64,000 nt of DNA, from the NCBI GenBank assembly GCA_963556495.2, contig OY747723.1:18846001-18910000 (forward strand). The letters run 5' to 3'. The stretch's first letter is position 1. Every line of letters starts with the position of its first letter. The translations under genes and the position numbers were made by a program. Source of the DNA: Valencia hispanica (lineage: Eukaryota; Chordata; Actinopteri; Cyprinodontiformes; Valenciidae). Of the stretch, positions 33,792-46,090 are shown piece by piece. Below the pieces are notes generated by a model. It worked only from the letters and a program-made list of their open reading frames with translations. It was not told the origin of the DNA and searched no databases.

Positions 33792-35397
33792 CAGTGGCTT
33801 GCAAAAGTATTCAGCCCCCTTGAACTTTTCCACATTTTGTCACATTACAGCCACAAACATGAATCAATTTTATTGGAATTCCACATGAAAGACCAATACA
33901 AAGTGGTGTACACGTGAGAAGTGGAACGAAAATCATACATGATTCCAAACATTTTTTACAAATAAATAAGTGAAAAGTGGGGTGTGCGTAATTATTCAGC
34001 TCCCTGAGTCAAAACTTTGCAGAACCACCTTTTGCTGCACTTACAGCTGCCAGTCTTTTAGGGTATGTCTCTACCAGCTTTGCACATCTAGAGACTGAAA
34101 TTATTGCCCATTCTTCTTTGGAAACCAGCTCCAGCTCAGTCAGATTAGATGGACAGCGTTTGTGAACAGCAGTTTTCAGATCTTGCCACAGATTCTCGAT
34201 TGGATTTAGATCTGGACTTTGACTGGGCCATTCTAACACATGGATATGTTTTGTTTTAAACCATTCCATTGTTGCCCTGGCTTTATGTTTAGGGTCGTTG
34301 TCCTGCTGGAAGGTGAACCTCCGCCCCAGTCTCAAGTCTTTTGCAGATTCCAAGAGGTTTTCTTCCAAGATTGCCCTGTATTTGGCTCCATCCATCTTCC
34401 CATCAACTCTGACCAGCTTCCCTGTCCCTGCTGAAGAGAAGCACCCCCAGAGCATGATGCTGCCACCACCATATTTGACAGTGGGGATGGTGTGTTCAGA
34501 GTGATGTGCAGTGTTAGATTTCCGCCACACATAGCGTTTTGCATTTTGGCCAAAAAGTTCCATTTTGGTCTCATCTGACCAGAGCACCTTCTTCCACATG
34601 TTTGCTGTGTCCCCCACATGGCTTTCGGCAAACTGCAAACGGGACTTCTTTTGGTTTTCTTTTAACAATGGCTTTCTTCTTGCCACTCTTCCATAAAGGC
34701 CAACTTTGTGCAGTGGACGACTAATAGTTGTCCTATGGACAGATTCCCCCACCTGAGCTGTAGATCTCTGCAGCTCGTCCAGAGTCACCATGGGCCTCTT
34801 GGCTGCATTTCTGATCAGCGCTCTCCTTGTACGGCCTGTGAGTTTAGGTGGACGGCCTTGTCTTGGTAGGTTTACAGTTGTGCCATACTCCTTCCATTTC
34901 TGAATGATCGCTTGAACAGCGCTCCGTGGGATGTTCAAGGCTTGGGAAATCTTTTTGTAGCCTAAGCCTGCTTTAAATTTCTCAATGACTTTATCCCTGA
35001 CCTGTCTGGTGTGTTCTTAGGACTTCATGGTGTTGCTGCTCCCAACATTCTCTTAGACAACCTCTGAGGCCGTCACAGGGCAGCTGTATTTGTACTGACA
35101 TTAGATTACACACAGGTGCACTCTATTTAGTCATTAGCACTCATCAGGCAATGTCTATGGGTAACTGACTGCACTCAGACCAAAGGGGGCTGAATAATTA
35201 CGCACACCCCACTTTTCAGTTATTTATTTGTAAAAAATTTTTAGAATCATGTATGATTTTCGTTCCACTTCTCACGTGTACACCACTTTGTATTGGTCTT
35301 TCACCTGGAATTCCAATAAAATTGATTCATGTTTGTGGCTGTAATGTTACAAAATGTGGAAAAGTTCAAGGGGGCTGAATACTTTTGCAAGCCACTG
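33792..35397 (-). mobile_element. Tc1-like transposon with ~225-bp terminal repeats
   Basis: Both ends start CAGTGGCTTGCAAAAGTATT, with TA beside each. The inverted repeats are long, with inner repeat of the GCTGAATAATTACGCACACC type, as in Tc1 families with two transposase-binding sites per end. One transposase gene runs on the minus strand. Confidence 0.95.
34009..35028 (-). pseudogene. Tc1-like transposase, nearly intact, stop at codon 4
   Basis: From the ATG at 35028 the frame reads M-K-S then TAA (35019-35017) and continues open for about 335 codons to a stop at 34009. A shorter product could start at the Met at 34938 (MNIPRSAVQ), but that would lack the first helices. Visible parts: N-terminal helix-turn-helix (GYKKISQALNIPRSAVQ), the GRPPKLTGRTRR hook, second helix-turn-helix (STAQVGESVHRTTISRPLHK), then the DDE core: VLWSDETK (first Asp), GGGSIMLWGCFSSAG, TFQQDNDPKH (second Asp), SPDLNPIENLWQDLK (Glu). 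Length and all three catalytic residues match the family. This enzyme cuts and pastes the element at TA sites. Apart from the early stop I see no break. Confidence 0.85.
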
Positions 35398-35535
35398 TAT
35401 CCCATTGTTATGTGAAGACTTTCCTATGCAATAGATATATTTATTAACAACAATTTTGCTAGTTCATCATTAGCACAGTCACATACAGTAGATGTGGAAG
35501 TTCAAGGGGGCCGAATACTTTTGCAAGCCACTGTA

Positions 35536-36728
35536 TATCTGAATCAATTAAAAACAGAAAGTTGTTTCGTTAGAGCTTTATGTAATACTTTCACAAAAGG
35601 AGTACTGCTTTGCAATTAACAAAGACTAGTTTAATTTGCCTTTAGAGTGATTAGGCATTTTTTTATTTATTTTAATTACTGCACTGGTAGTTGAAAAGCC
35701 CATTTACCAGTTACTTTTCAAACGGTGGATTGTGTGGAAATAGCTGCTAGCATGAGTCAACTCAGAAGAGCAAACTCATCAGGCCATCTACATATAAAAG
35801 GACAAAGGTCACTCTTTTGAAGACAACAATGTAAACAGTTTAAATAGGGAAGACAGATGGTTTGAGCGAGGAGTGAAAGAAGCCATCTATGTAAAACATA
35901 TGAAGCCAACCTTGAACAGAGGACGTGGCCTCAGGTTCCCCCTTTCCAACACATACAAAGCAGCCTTGAGTTGTCTTCCTAAGAACTTTCCCAGAAACTC
36001 TCCTTGAGGCATGTTACCAAAACAGCGTATAGTTACCCAGATTGCTAAGCGCTTGAACTTTTCTAACCTTTATAGCTTTGTCTGGAATAACTATAGCCTC
36101 ATTAGTGAGCTTTAACAACACTAACTTTAGACTTATAAATCTAATACTCCCAATCCAGTTTTCAGAACTGAAGAAACCTCTTGGATGAGACACAAAATGT
36201 TACTCAAGACAAAAAGAAAAGTCCAATTGCCTTCATTTAGACTCTCAAGTTTATCACATCCTGAATGACCGAGAATCTACACCAATGTAGCTGCTAGCAT
36301 GCTAGTTAGCGGTGTAGGATATTGTAGTACAATGTATTGAATGTTTGATTGTAGAAGAATATATACTCGACTTCCAATCCTTAGGAGTAGAAGAATATGC
36401 ATGAGCTAAGGGGGAGAATGGGGGGCTGGTGGGGGCTGAACAATCCGGTAGGAATTGGTTAGAGGAGGAGCAAGCCATTAAATGCTACAAAGCAACAAGA
36501 CAGGAGCAAGTGGGGGCTTTTGCTACTGGATGCTCGTTCAAAGATGAAGTCAAAAGCCAACGGACGTTTTGTATCTCTTGCCTAACTGTTTTTAAGAAAC
36601 TTTTGTATTAGGGCTTGATCTTTTATTAAATGCACAAACTAAGTACTTGCTTCTTTATTTTTTCGTTATTACACTTATTTGAAAAAAATGACCAGGTTAG
36701 CAAAGTTGAGGCGAAGGCCTCTGTCCTG
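35536..36728. other. Unassigned sequence
   Basis: No gene or element ends recognised. Confidence 0.4.
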
Positions 36729-36732
36729 TTAA

Positions 36733-37248
36733 ACCTGCTATGGCAAATCTGCAAAGTAAGCTAGCTTAAAACATTTTTTTTCATGCCTCATAACAATTTT
36801 CTAACATAGTATGGCTATGAATATGAATATGGCTCGGTCCGAAACCAACGATTGGACCATCCAGTTGTCTGTCTCACCTGACAAGCACGTTTCCGCATTT
36901 ACCTGGCTTCTCCACTCGTTACACGCTCCCAAATTTTGCAACCGAACACCACTGGTGTGAGAGTTTCTCTGATCAATAATGTCAGTCAGAGAAGGAGAAA
37001 TGGACAAACTACCAGAGTCCCAAAAATAAATATGTCATTTGAAGTCGCGGAAAAGAAAAGACGTTTCCGCCATATTATTTCACAAAAACTGCGACTGGTG
37101 TTTTGTGCTCTCTCCTTTATTGTGGCAATGCATGTTCCCATATCAGGGGGGCATGGCTTAGAGATTATAGCCAACGGGAGAGGTGAGAGTTCTGTGACTA
37201 TGTTTACATTGAAAAGTTAGCTTGCTTTGCAGATTCGGTAAAGCAGCT
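36733..37248. mobile_element. TTAA-type miniature element, copy B
   Basis: Perfect TTAA on both sides (36729-36732, 37249-37252). Ends are ACCTGCTATGGCAAATCTGC and, inverted, AGCTGCTTTACCGAATCTGC. The interior aligns with 2095-2701 along its length, for example gattggaccatccagttgtc and tttccgccatattatttcac. It is shorter by about 90 bp because of internal gaps. Confidence 0.85.
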
Positions 37249-37252
37249 TTAA

Positions 37253-40200
37253 GGGCCAGAACCTAGATATTTACAGTGAAGATGTATTTTGATATTTAAG
37301 AACACAAAAATAACACGTCAGCATGACTTGCCGAAAACCTGAATACTCAACTTTTGTTGACTTCATGTACGTATTTCTGTCTCATGCAATTCATGTTTCC
37401 CCTTGGCCTGGTAAATCTCACTCCAAATATAGAAATTGTGATAGATGCAGAGGAGTAGAGGCTCTAATAAAAGCTGTGCCCAGATGATTTCTAAGACAAT
37501 ACCAAGCTACTATGTTGAGGAAGCTCATTTCAGTTGGCTGTATCTGAGCTTTTGTTCTTTTGGTGATAATTCATAGTCGAGTGTTGAGTATAGTTGAGTG
37601 TTATCTGAGTGTTACTTGTGGCTTAGCTCTTTCTTCACCATAACAGCCTGGTGCAGCACTCACATTAATGCAGAACAATCCGCCAGTTACTCTTCTGCAC
37701 AACGCGCCACCATAACACAATGATACTTGAACTCATCTATAATATGAATCTATAATATTGACTGTTTTTCCCTCCAGGCAACCTATTGAGTCACAATTTC
37801 AGTAGAATGAGTGCTTGTGTAGTGTACAAGTTAAGAAAATGGACTCTTATCCCTTTTTGTTTTTGTGTACTTTCATAAAATGAACCAAACAGAAAAAGTT
37901 CTGGCTAAACTAAGAAAAAAGCTTTCAGAATTAATGATACCTTTGTAAGCCAGCAGAGATCCCAGCTGATACTAACAGGGACTCTGAGACCAGTTCTCCA
38001 CAAAGAGTCTCTTCTACTGCAGATGAGAGTGAGAAATCCTTTCAAATTTTGTCTCTCAAACTGCAAAACTGGTAAACATCAGTATAAATCCATTAAAAAT
38101 TGCTTTAGCCTAGGGGGACGGATAGAGTTAAATCCATCTAAACTAAAAACGTGGTTATATTGACTTTGCTTTTCTTTGTCTTTGCTTGGATTTGGTAAAT
38201 GCATGAAATCCTTGAGCCATTACATATCAAGTTTCAAATAGGATAATGGATACTCTGGTATCTGCTGTAAGTGCAGGGGAGCAGTCGTGTTCTTTTGGTT
38301 TTACTTTGTCACCCCAAAGACTTGAAACGAAAGAGCTGCTTTCAGCTGTTACACCTACAGTAACACCTAAAATTATATCAGTTCTTCAGACACCATTTGA
38401 ATTATTTCCCTACTCAAAACATATCAATGAAACAGCCATATTGTTTTTGATCTTTGTTCTTTTTGAGACCCAGGAGGTGTTTAAAGGTTTTGTGTCATTC
38501 CATTAAAATAAAAAATGTGAAAGGATGTTTAAATATGCACTCAAACATTCTCCTCTTAAATTTCAACTTGTCAATTTCTCTCCATTTGTTTCATCTGCAA
38601 GCAACACTTCTGAAGCAAAGAGCCCAAATTGATTTGCTTGCAAGAGTCGGGTACCAGCTTCCTCCGGTGAGGCAGCAGGGGGGCCAAACACGTCTCCTAA
38701 GGGCACCTCAGCTGGGGTACATGAGTGATTGGAAGGCTCCACACATTTAATTTCCCGCTGAGGTCTTCATTAGTTTTTCTTGGATTGGTTTTTCGGTGGC
38801 TTTCATTTCACAGGCCTGTAACACAGCCGCGTTCACTGGGAATGGTGGACATTCACTTGCACGCATAATGATTTCCAGTGCCAATCCACAGATCAACACT
38901 GATTGAGTTTCAATACTTTTTTATTCCAGCTGGAATTGGAGTATAGACAACAGACCGAGAATTGTCCCTTATCAGGCAAAAGCTCTGCAGTCATTCTGTC
39001 GCATTCACAGCTAGACAAACATTTGGCTTAACCCCCAGTCAATATGCAATTAGCCATGGCCAAGAGCTCACTAAAGTTCAAAGCTACAGAGGGTTGAATT
39101 TGATAGTGATTCATTCATCATGTCAGCCATGCAATATTTATATCCTGATAAGAATAAATAATTTAATCCATGATGATCAACTATGTATAGATTTAGAAGA
39201 AGTAAATGCACTGTTTTATATAGTCTTTACCCACACAGGGCCTCAAGAAAAAAAATGCAATAATTAAGTGACAGAGAGGATTTTGTTTGTGTCAGGGTTT
39301 TAAACGTCAATCAGCGAGTATTCAGTCGACAGCAACTCATTTGACTATATAGATTCAAGCTGCCTTATCTATGCCAGTGCTCTGTCCTGTGCTTGCTGCA
39401 CACACTTTTCCAGCCGCATCTTTTCTGTAGGTTCTGCGTGTGCATTTCCCTGCAATTTAGAGCTTCATTATTGTTTCATCACTGGGAATAATTATGCAGA
39501 AAATTTTCCTTTTCTCCACTTCAGCCATCATTCAGACATGAGGTGTGATGTGCCCATCTCTGACTGAAAGTCATGGATTTAGTGTTTTGCAACAACACTC
39601 TGTGTCATGATACAGATTGTAGCTATGCTTCCTTAACAGTTGGTTGTTTGATTTGATTGTTTTTCTCAACAAATTAGGTGTGATATTATTTTATGTTAAA
39701 TTTTATAGAGGTTACTCTCATTTCTTTACAAATCAAATTTGAATTTTCTGAAGCTGTTTTGTTGTTATGAATAAACATACATAGACATACATATGTTAGT
39801 ATATCTATTTACATGTACTGGAGGGAAGGGTATCAAATTTAGAGTGTGTAACTATTTAAGGACAGAGCAAGTGAGACTTTTTATCATGTCTTCTTTTTAC
39901 TTGCAGGTGTTAGGGACCACAGCCGATATCAAATAGCTAAAATCTGCAAATATTTCAGACCTCCATTTTGAACACATATACCAGCCTTTTTTAATAGTTC
40001 AAGCACCAAATATAGTGTAATATACATTAGTTTGCACAGAAGAAACTGTCTTAGCACAATCGCAGAAGCTATTCTACAGTGTGCCTTGTTTCCGCTTTTG
40101 GTGGTTACAGCCAATTAGTGCCAAGGAAAATAAATGGTGCAACCTGATCAGCTGCTTTGCAAATCCTATGCTATATCGTGTCAAGTAGCACTGGGCCTAG

Positions 40201-40629
40201 GAACTTCAGCTTCGAGGCTGCACTTTCTGAGTATTTTACATGTGCTCTGCAGAATAACTCACAAAATATAAGTTTTCTGCAAATAATTTGTAGTCACTTC
40301 CCACAGAAATAGAAATCAGCACACAGAAATCCACAAATAGGATGAGGTCCACTGTAGCGGTCTAACTGTCTTGGACTGAAAATTCAATTATATATTAAAT
40401 GAATGCCCCAAAGGGGTAAAATAATAAGCTGAACTGTTAAGAAGACATATCCAAGTCCTCTGCGTGAAAAAGTGATTAGGTGCCAACAGTAGAACCTGAG
40501 CCTGTAAAGTTGACTACCTGGGTTTATCCAGCTTGTAAATCCTGAACTGAAGGTGTTCACGTGGTTTTCTTAAAACTCCAACTAAGTTAACCCAGTGACC
40601 ATTTGAAGTTTGGCTGTAGGTTACTAAGA
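37253..40629. other. Long unassigned stretch, mostly unique
   Basis: No transposon ends and no convincing exons. Sections near 38590-38920 and 39280-39560 lack repeat features and could include conserved non-coding DNA; sequence alone cannot show it. Confidence 0.35.
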
Positions 40630-40800
40630 GCTGTAGAGAGAGGCAGTTGTTAGCACTGTTCCCTTGCAACAAGAAAGTCCTTTGCTTAAAATCCCAGCCT
40701 AGGGTCTTTCTGCTATTATGTTTTGCATGTTAACCATGTGCTTGTGTTGCTCGGAGGTAGACTGGTGACCAGTCCGGTTAAAGCACTTCTTGGTTTTTTA
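40630..40800 (+). repeat. Degenerate copy of a common fish repeat
   Basis: Blocks such as gttagcactgttcccttgca, aatcccagcctagggtcttt and tagactggtgaccagtccgg match a high-copy teleost repeat that I recognise but cannot class. It is short and decayed. Confidence 0.5.
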
Positions 40801-42269
40801 TGATTTTCTATTGGAAGACTTGTACAACTAAAATAAAGATTATGTTTTTTATGGGGAAAAATCTTCTGGTTTTCTGAAGATGACAGTAAGGCAGTGAGAG
40901 CTTATGTATCCCATTGATAGAACAGCAGGACTAATTCATACCTGTTATCGTCATAACAATGCAGGGTGGGAACAGTTCTGAGAAAGCTGTGATTTATCAA
41001 GTGCCTCGTCAATAAGTGATCTGATGTCACCATCAAGTGGGGCTTTCCCACAGTGTATTGGATTATGCTTCAGGCATATAAATTACCTAGCACTCTTCTT
41101 ACAGTAATTCACTTAATTATCTATTTTGGTTATCTTTATTTCATTATAATTCTGAAGCGTTCAGTAATGTAGAAAACTGTGCTTTAAATGCACACCTGCT
41201 GTGCAACTCCAATGTGTCATTAAAACACATGTATACAATACATGAAATCAGGGGTCTGAAACAAGTCACTCTCGAAAATCAGTTTACCTCTTGATTAATC
41301 AAAAATCAATCTGAGCATATTTATCACACATTTAAAGAACAATCATGATATTTAATTTTTTGTTTCTAATGATTAAGATTTACTTAGAACCAATCAAAAA
41401 TGATTGCACTTCAGCTTAAATGAAAGACAATTGAGACAAATCAACTGGAATAGCTAATCACAAAAATCAAAAATGAATTTTTCTTTAATTTAAACTAGGT
41501 TTTGGTTTCTAATATCATTCAGTAAAATAACACAAATGCATCTACAAAACAAAGATACAAAAAATATTTTTTAATCTTTTACTACCAATACATTCTAAAA
41601 GAGGAATCTTTTAGCAAAAGAGAATGATAAATTATTTTTGACTGATTCAGGTCGCAGGTTTTACAAGAGTTCATTGCTCTTTCAGATAGCCAAGGAAGGT
41701 GGCATTACGGCATAAAAGAGAAAAAGAGAAATAGAGGAGCAGGAATTACAACTCTCAGAAACCACTATTGATCTATCAACACCAGAACCACCAGAACTGA
41801 AGAGTAAAATGTGCTTTTTTTAAGTCAGTTGCACTTTTAGTTAGTTTTTTCCTCCAGCCTTATCTTTCACTTGGCTCAAGGAAAAGTTGACTTTTCTGCT
41901 CCAACATAGCTTTTGTCTGTCTTCAGGTCCATCAGAAACTGACAGTTGTCAGTTCTGGCCTGGGACATCGCAAGGACATCGGCACTGGCGTAGTTCGCCC
42001 CATACAGCAGGCCTGTACCGGTCCATTAATGGTCCCCATTCAGGTGTAGGTCCACAGGACAATGGTCCAATGCGGTTAGGGTGGAACTATTGGCGTCACA
42101 TAACATACTCCTTTGATTGGGCAAACTCATAAACACTGCAGTAAGTAACGTCACCCCCATGACAACTTTACACACCGGTCCTCTGTTCAGTACATTCACG
42201 TAATAACGACAACGGTTGTTCTTCTCCTCGCCGCATGGAGGCTTTGATTAAATGCAGCAGTCGAATTTG
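40801..42269. other. Unassigned sequence
   Basis: AT-rich to about 41880, then more GC-balanced DNA up to the start of the Rex1-type LINE. No element ends or genes recognised. Confidence 0.4.
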
Positions 42270-43458
42270 TATAAAGTGCCTGTGGCACTGACGTCTGTAG
42301 TCATGAAGTCTTTTGAGCGTCTGGTCCTCTCTCACCTCAAGAACATCACCGTACCCCTCCTGGATTTGCTGCAGTTCACCTACAGAGCCAAAAAGTCTGT
42401 TGTTGATGCTGTCAACCTGGCCCTTCATTCCGTCCTGCAGCATCTGGACTCTCCGGGAACCTATGCCAGGATCCTGTTTGTGGATTTCAGCTCTACGTTC
42501 AACACAATTCTGCCAGCTCTGCTTCAAGACAAGCTTTCTCACCTCAACATGCCTGACTCCATCTGCAGGTGGATCACAGACGTACTGACGGATCGGAGGC
42601 AGTACATGCGACTGGGGAAGAATGTGTCGGAGATTGGGACCATCAGCACCGACTCCCCTCAGGGCTGTGTACTTTCACCTCTGCTATTCTCACTGTATAC
42701 GAACTGCTCCTTCTCTAGCCATCAGTCCGTGAAACTGGAGTCTGCTTACAGAAGGGAGGTGGATCGGCTGGTGTCCTGGTGCACCCACAACAACCTGCAG
42801 CTCAACACAGAAGACAGTGGAGATGATTGTGGATTTCAGGAAAGTCTCAGCCCCACCTTCCCCCCCTTGCCCTCATGGACCTCCCCATCTCCATTGTGGA
42901 CTCCTTCCGCTTCCTGGGTACTACCATCACCCAGAACCCTAAGTGGGAGCTGACCATAACCTCCCTCATTAAGAAGGCCCAGCAGAAGATGTTCTTCCTG
43001 CGGCAGCTGAGAAAGCTCAAACTTCCAAAGGATTTGATGGCGCAGTTTTACACAGCCATCATCGAGTCCATCATCACCTCTTCCATCACCGTGTGGTACA
43101 CGGGGGCCACCACCAGGGACAGAGACAGACTGCAGCGCATTGTGCAGACTGCTGAGAAGGTGATTGGCTGCAACCTCCGAGCTTTACATGACCTATACAT
43201 CATCAGGACTTTGGGTCATGCAGGTCGGATTGTGGCTGACCCTTCTCACCCTGGACACAGCCTGTTATACCCTCTCCCCTCAGGAAGGAGACTACGGTCT
43301 ATCCGGACCAGAACTGCCCGCCACAGGAACAGCTTCTTCCCCTCAGCCATCAGACTCTTAAATAATAGCTAAATAGCCACACTATTCACCTGCTACTGTC
43401 CTAGTCTGTATTATTTTATTTTTTACTGGCAATGGCAATAAAGTGATTCTGATTCAGA
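42270..43458 (+). pseudogene. Rex1-type LINE, 5' truncated, reverse transcriptase missing its catalytic box
   Basis: Starting at VPVALTSVVMKSFERLV, the reverse transcriptase shows ILFVDFSSTFNT (motif A with its Asp), STDSPQGCVLSPLLFSLYTN (motif B), and then jumps at about 42740 from SSHQSVKL to ESAYRREVDRLVSW. The stretch between, which in this family carries the F/YADD catalytic box, is deleted. A frame change near 42825 is followed by VDSFRFLGTTITQNPKWELT, FFLRQLRKLKLPKDLM and LRSIRTRTARHRNSFFPSAI to the stop at 43372. The 3' end has aataaagtgattctgattc. The protein would normally copy element RNA into the target; this copy cannot. Confidence 0.8.
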
Positions 43459-43461
43459 TTC

Positions 43462-44628
43462 CAGGAGTGATGCTGAGAAACTAGTCCATGCATTTACTTC
43501 AAGGCTGAACTACTGTAATCCTTTACTGTCAAAAAGTCCACAGAATGCAATTAAAAGCCTTCAGTAGATCCAAAATACTGCAGCAAGAGTTCTGATGAAT
43601 ACTAAAAAGAGAGATCACATTTCTCCTGTTTTAGCTTCCCTTCATTGGCTCCCAGTTAAATCCTGAATAGAATTTAAGATCCTCCTTCTTACATATAAAG
43701 CCCTTAATAATCAAGCTCCATCATAAATCAGGTATCTGATTGTTTCATATGTTCCTAACAGAGCACTTCACTCTCAGACTGCAGGTTTACTATGTAGTTC
43801 CTAGGATTTCTAAAACTAGATTGGGAGGCAGATCATTTAGTTATCAGGCTCCTTTCCTGTGGAACCAGCTCCCAGTTTTAGTCCGTGAGGCAGACACTCT
43901 GTTTACTTTTAAGGCCAGGCTTAAAACTTTCCTTTTTGATAAAGCTTATTGTTAGAGTGGCTTAAGTTATCCTGAGCTATCTCTGTAGTTATGCTGCTAT
44001 AGGCTTAGACTGCTGGAGGACAAACTGACCACTTTTCTTCACAATGCTACTTTCTTTCCTACTACTCTCCATTTGTACTATATGGTGTTATTTCAACTGT
44101 TAACTTTGTTTTCTCTAAGTGTTTTTCTCTCCATAGAAGGTAGACCTGGCCTGGTATCCTGCTTAGCTTCAATGCCTTGTTAGATGGAGTCGTTAACTGG
44201 GATGATGGTCTCGGTGGCTGAACATCCCCCGTGTCCATTTATCAACATTTTACTTTCTTTAATATAGAAAGTACTCGGACATCAGATCTTCTGTTCTTTC
44301 TGTGTCTCTGCTCTGTCTTCTCAAACCCCCAGACGGTAGTTGCAGATGGCCACTTGTACTGAGCCAGGTTCTGCTGGAGGTTTCTTCCTGTTAAAGGGGA
44401 GTTTACCTCTCCACTGTCACTACATGCTTGCTCAGTATGAGGGATTGCTGTGGTTGGAAGTCTGCATCAACGGGACACAACCTCAAGTCAATGACTCGAT
44501 GCAATATGCTGGGACTTTTAAACTGATTGGAATGTTTGTATGATTGCATTAAAACTACTTTTTTTGTAAAGTGCCTTGAGATAACATCTGTTGTGAATTG
44601 GCGCTATATAAATAAATTGAATTGAATA
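43462..44628 (+). mobile_element. L2-type LINE, 3' end
   Basis: The end of the reverse transcriptase is readable with breaks: an LNYCNPLLSK-like block near 43505, DHISPVLASLHWLP near 43615, FKILLLTYKALNNQAPS, then 43740-43955 LTEHFTLRLQVYYVVPRI, GGRSFSYQAPFLWNQLPV and FKARLKTFLFDKAYC. The 3' UTR ends in the typical gcgctatataaataaattga tail. It abuts the Rex1-type LINE on the left. It is the uninterrupted reference for the copy at 10252-16330. Confidence 0.85.

Positions 44629-44631
<3 letters not shown>

Positions 44632-44700
<69 letters not shown>
44632..44700. repeat. (TA)n microsatellite
   Basis: About 34 uninterrupted TA units, grown at the 3' tail of the L2 copy. Confidence 0.98.
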
Positions 44701-44703
<3 letters not shown>

Positions 44704-45041
44704 CTAAGGATAATCGCTCGATAAAGTACAGCTGAGGGTAATTACAAGCAGTGTTGGGGTAGTTACTCAAAAAAAGTTATCCATCACATATTACTCATTA
44801 CTTCTCAAAAAAGTAATCCCTTACATTACTTGGTTACTTTTTTTGGAAAGTAACTTAGTTACATTACTAGTTACACTACTCTTGCATTGTTCTAAAACAT
44901 CATACCTGAAATGAATGCCGAGGTGACTAAAAGAATACTATGACAGAAAGAGTTAGAAAAAAAATCTATACATAGAGACTACAAATAAAGCCCACAAATA
45001 TATTTTAGACACATCTATGTACACATATCTACACAATATAT

Positions 45042-45043
<2 letters not shown>

Positions 45044-45082
<39 letters not shown>
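45044..45082. repeat. (TA)n microsatellite
   Basis: About 19 TA units within the hAT element. Confidence 0.95.
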
Positions 45083-45087
<5 letters not shown>

Positions 45088-45248
45088 TAGGGCACCACCC
45101 CCCCAGTGTTTCCCAAGTGTTTTTTATTTTTATTTTTTAAACAAAGATCACATATTCTAAGTTAATTGTGTGTTTAAATTCGTAACAAAGTATCATATAT
45201 AAAAATATACATCATTTTCAGAGAAAAAGCTACCGCTGCTGAGCGGCT

Positions 45249-45390
45249 GGGGCGATAGAAAGATCGCCCCAAGCAGTGCAGCAGCCAGACAATCACTGAC
45301 AAGAAATTCGCACATAGCAACAGGAATTTATCCAATCAGCGTCGTTGATTCGGCCGCATGAAGGGCGATAGTGAAATCGCCCCAAGGCTG
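45249..45390. other. Pair of GGGCGAT/ATCGCCC hairpins
   Basis: GGGGCGAT-6 nt-ATCGCCCC at 45249-45270 and GGGCGAT-6 nt-ATCGCCC near 45363-45382 each form a perfect short hairpin, and both are followed by CAAG. They are unlike the surrounding AT-rich sequence. Confidence 0.75.
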
Positions 45391-45727
45391 CAAGATATCT
45401 GGTGGTGACATTGGCAGTGTGATTTCTCTGCCACAAGGGGGCGCTGCTGTAAGCTTTGTGTGTAAAGTTTTTGTGTAAACCTAATAAGTTATTTGTTTCC
45501 AGTTTGGTTCTAAACTTGTTTGTGTAATATTGTATTTATGTTTAAAATAAGAAGGCCTCAAGTTGTTAATATTGGCATTAAAATAATCAGTATTTCACAT
45601 ATTACTGGTATCCAGCCGTTTATGTTCAATTGTTTTGGGATGATTATTGAAAATGAATTGATAAGCTATATGCACAGCTCCACCACTTCCTGAACTAAGT
45701 ACAGCCCTTTTATTTCCTGTCTGTATT

Positions 45728-45811
45728 GGACAAACTGATCAATCCAGGTGTGTCTGACCTCCCTAGTCACAACAACAATGGTCAGACACACCTGGATTAA
45801 TCAGTTTGTCC
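45728..45811. other. Long hairpin, 32-bp stem and 20-nt loop
   Basis: GGACAAACTGATCAATCCAG at 45728 onward is matched by the inverted strand at 45780-45811 (GGTCAGACACACCTGGATTA onward) over 32 bp with one mismatch. Confidence 0.9.
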
Positions 45812-45911
45812 TATGATGTAAGAAAAAAAAGAGCTGTACTCAGAAAGCACAAGTTTGATAAAAAAAAAAAAAAAAGCACAGCCCACCAAGAATATTATTC
45901 ACCAGCCACCA

Positions 45912-45914
<3 letters not shown>

Positions 45915-45971
<57 letters not shown>
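45915..45971. repeat. (TA)n microsatellite
   Basis: About 28 TA units within the hAT element. Confidence 0.95.
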
Positions 45972-45974
<3 letters not shown>

Positions 45975-46090
45975 ACAAAAAGATGTGAACAAAAAAGTTT
46001 TAAAAAATGTTTATACACAAACATCTAAGAACACAAATAAGAAAGTAAACATTATATAAAACGGCTGACAGAGAAACAAAGTGCTCTAGC

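Larger units (their letters stand above)
33692..35535. repeat. Inverted duplication of Tc1 left flank, with an extra Tc1 end
   Basis: The 98 bp left of the Tc1 element (33692-33789) are repeated, inverted and without any change, immediately right of it (35400-35497). That copy is followed by a 35-bp extra piece of Tc1 right end (35499-35533, aagttcaagggggccgaata onward) and a TA. Confidence 0.95.

Noticed and set aside
36429..36611. 60-codon plus-strand frame starting MGAEQSGRNW
   Set aside because: Too short, no domain or context for a gene.
40630..40800. tRNA-derived SINE
   Set aside because: The gttagcactgt and cccagcc words resemble a fish repeat, but I see no A and B box pair at the proper spacing.
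44518..44770. Open frames of repeating Tyr-Ile
   Set aside because: Translations of the TA microsatellite.
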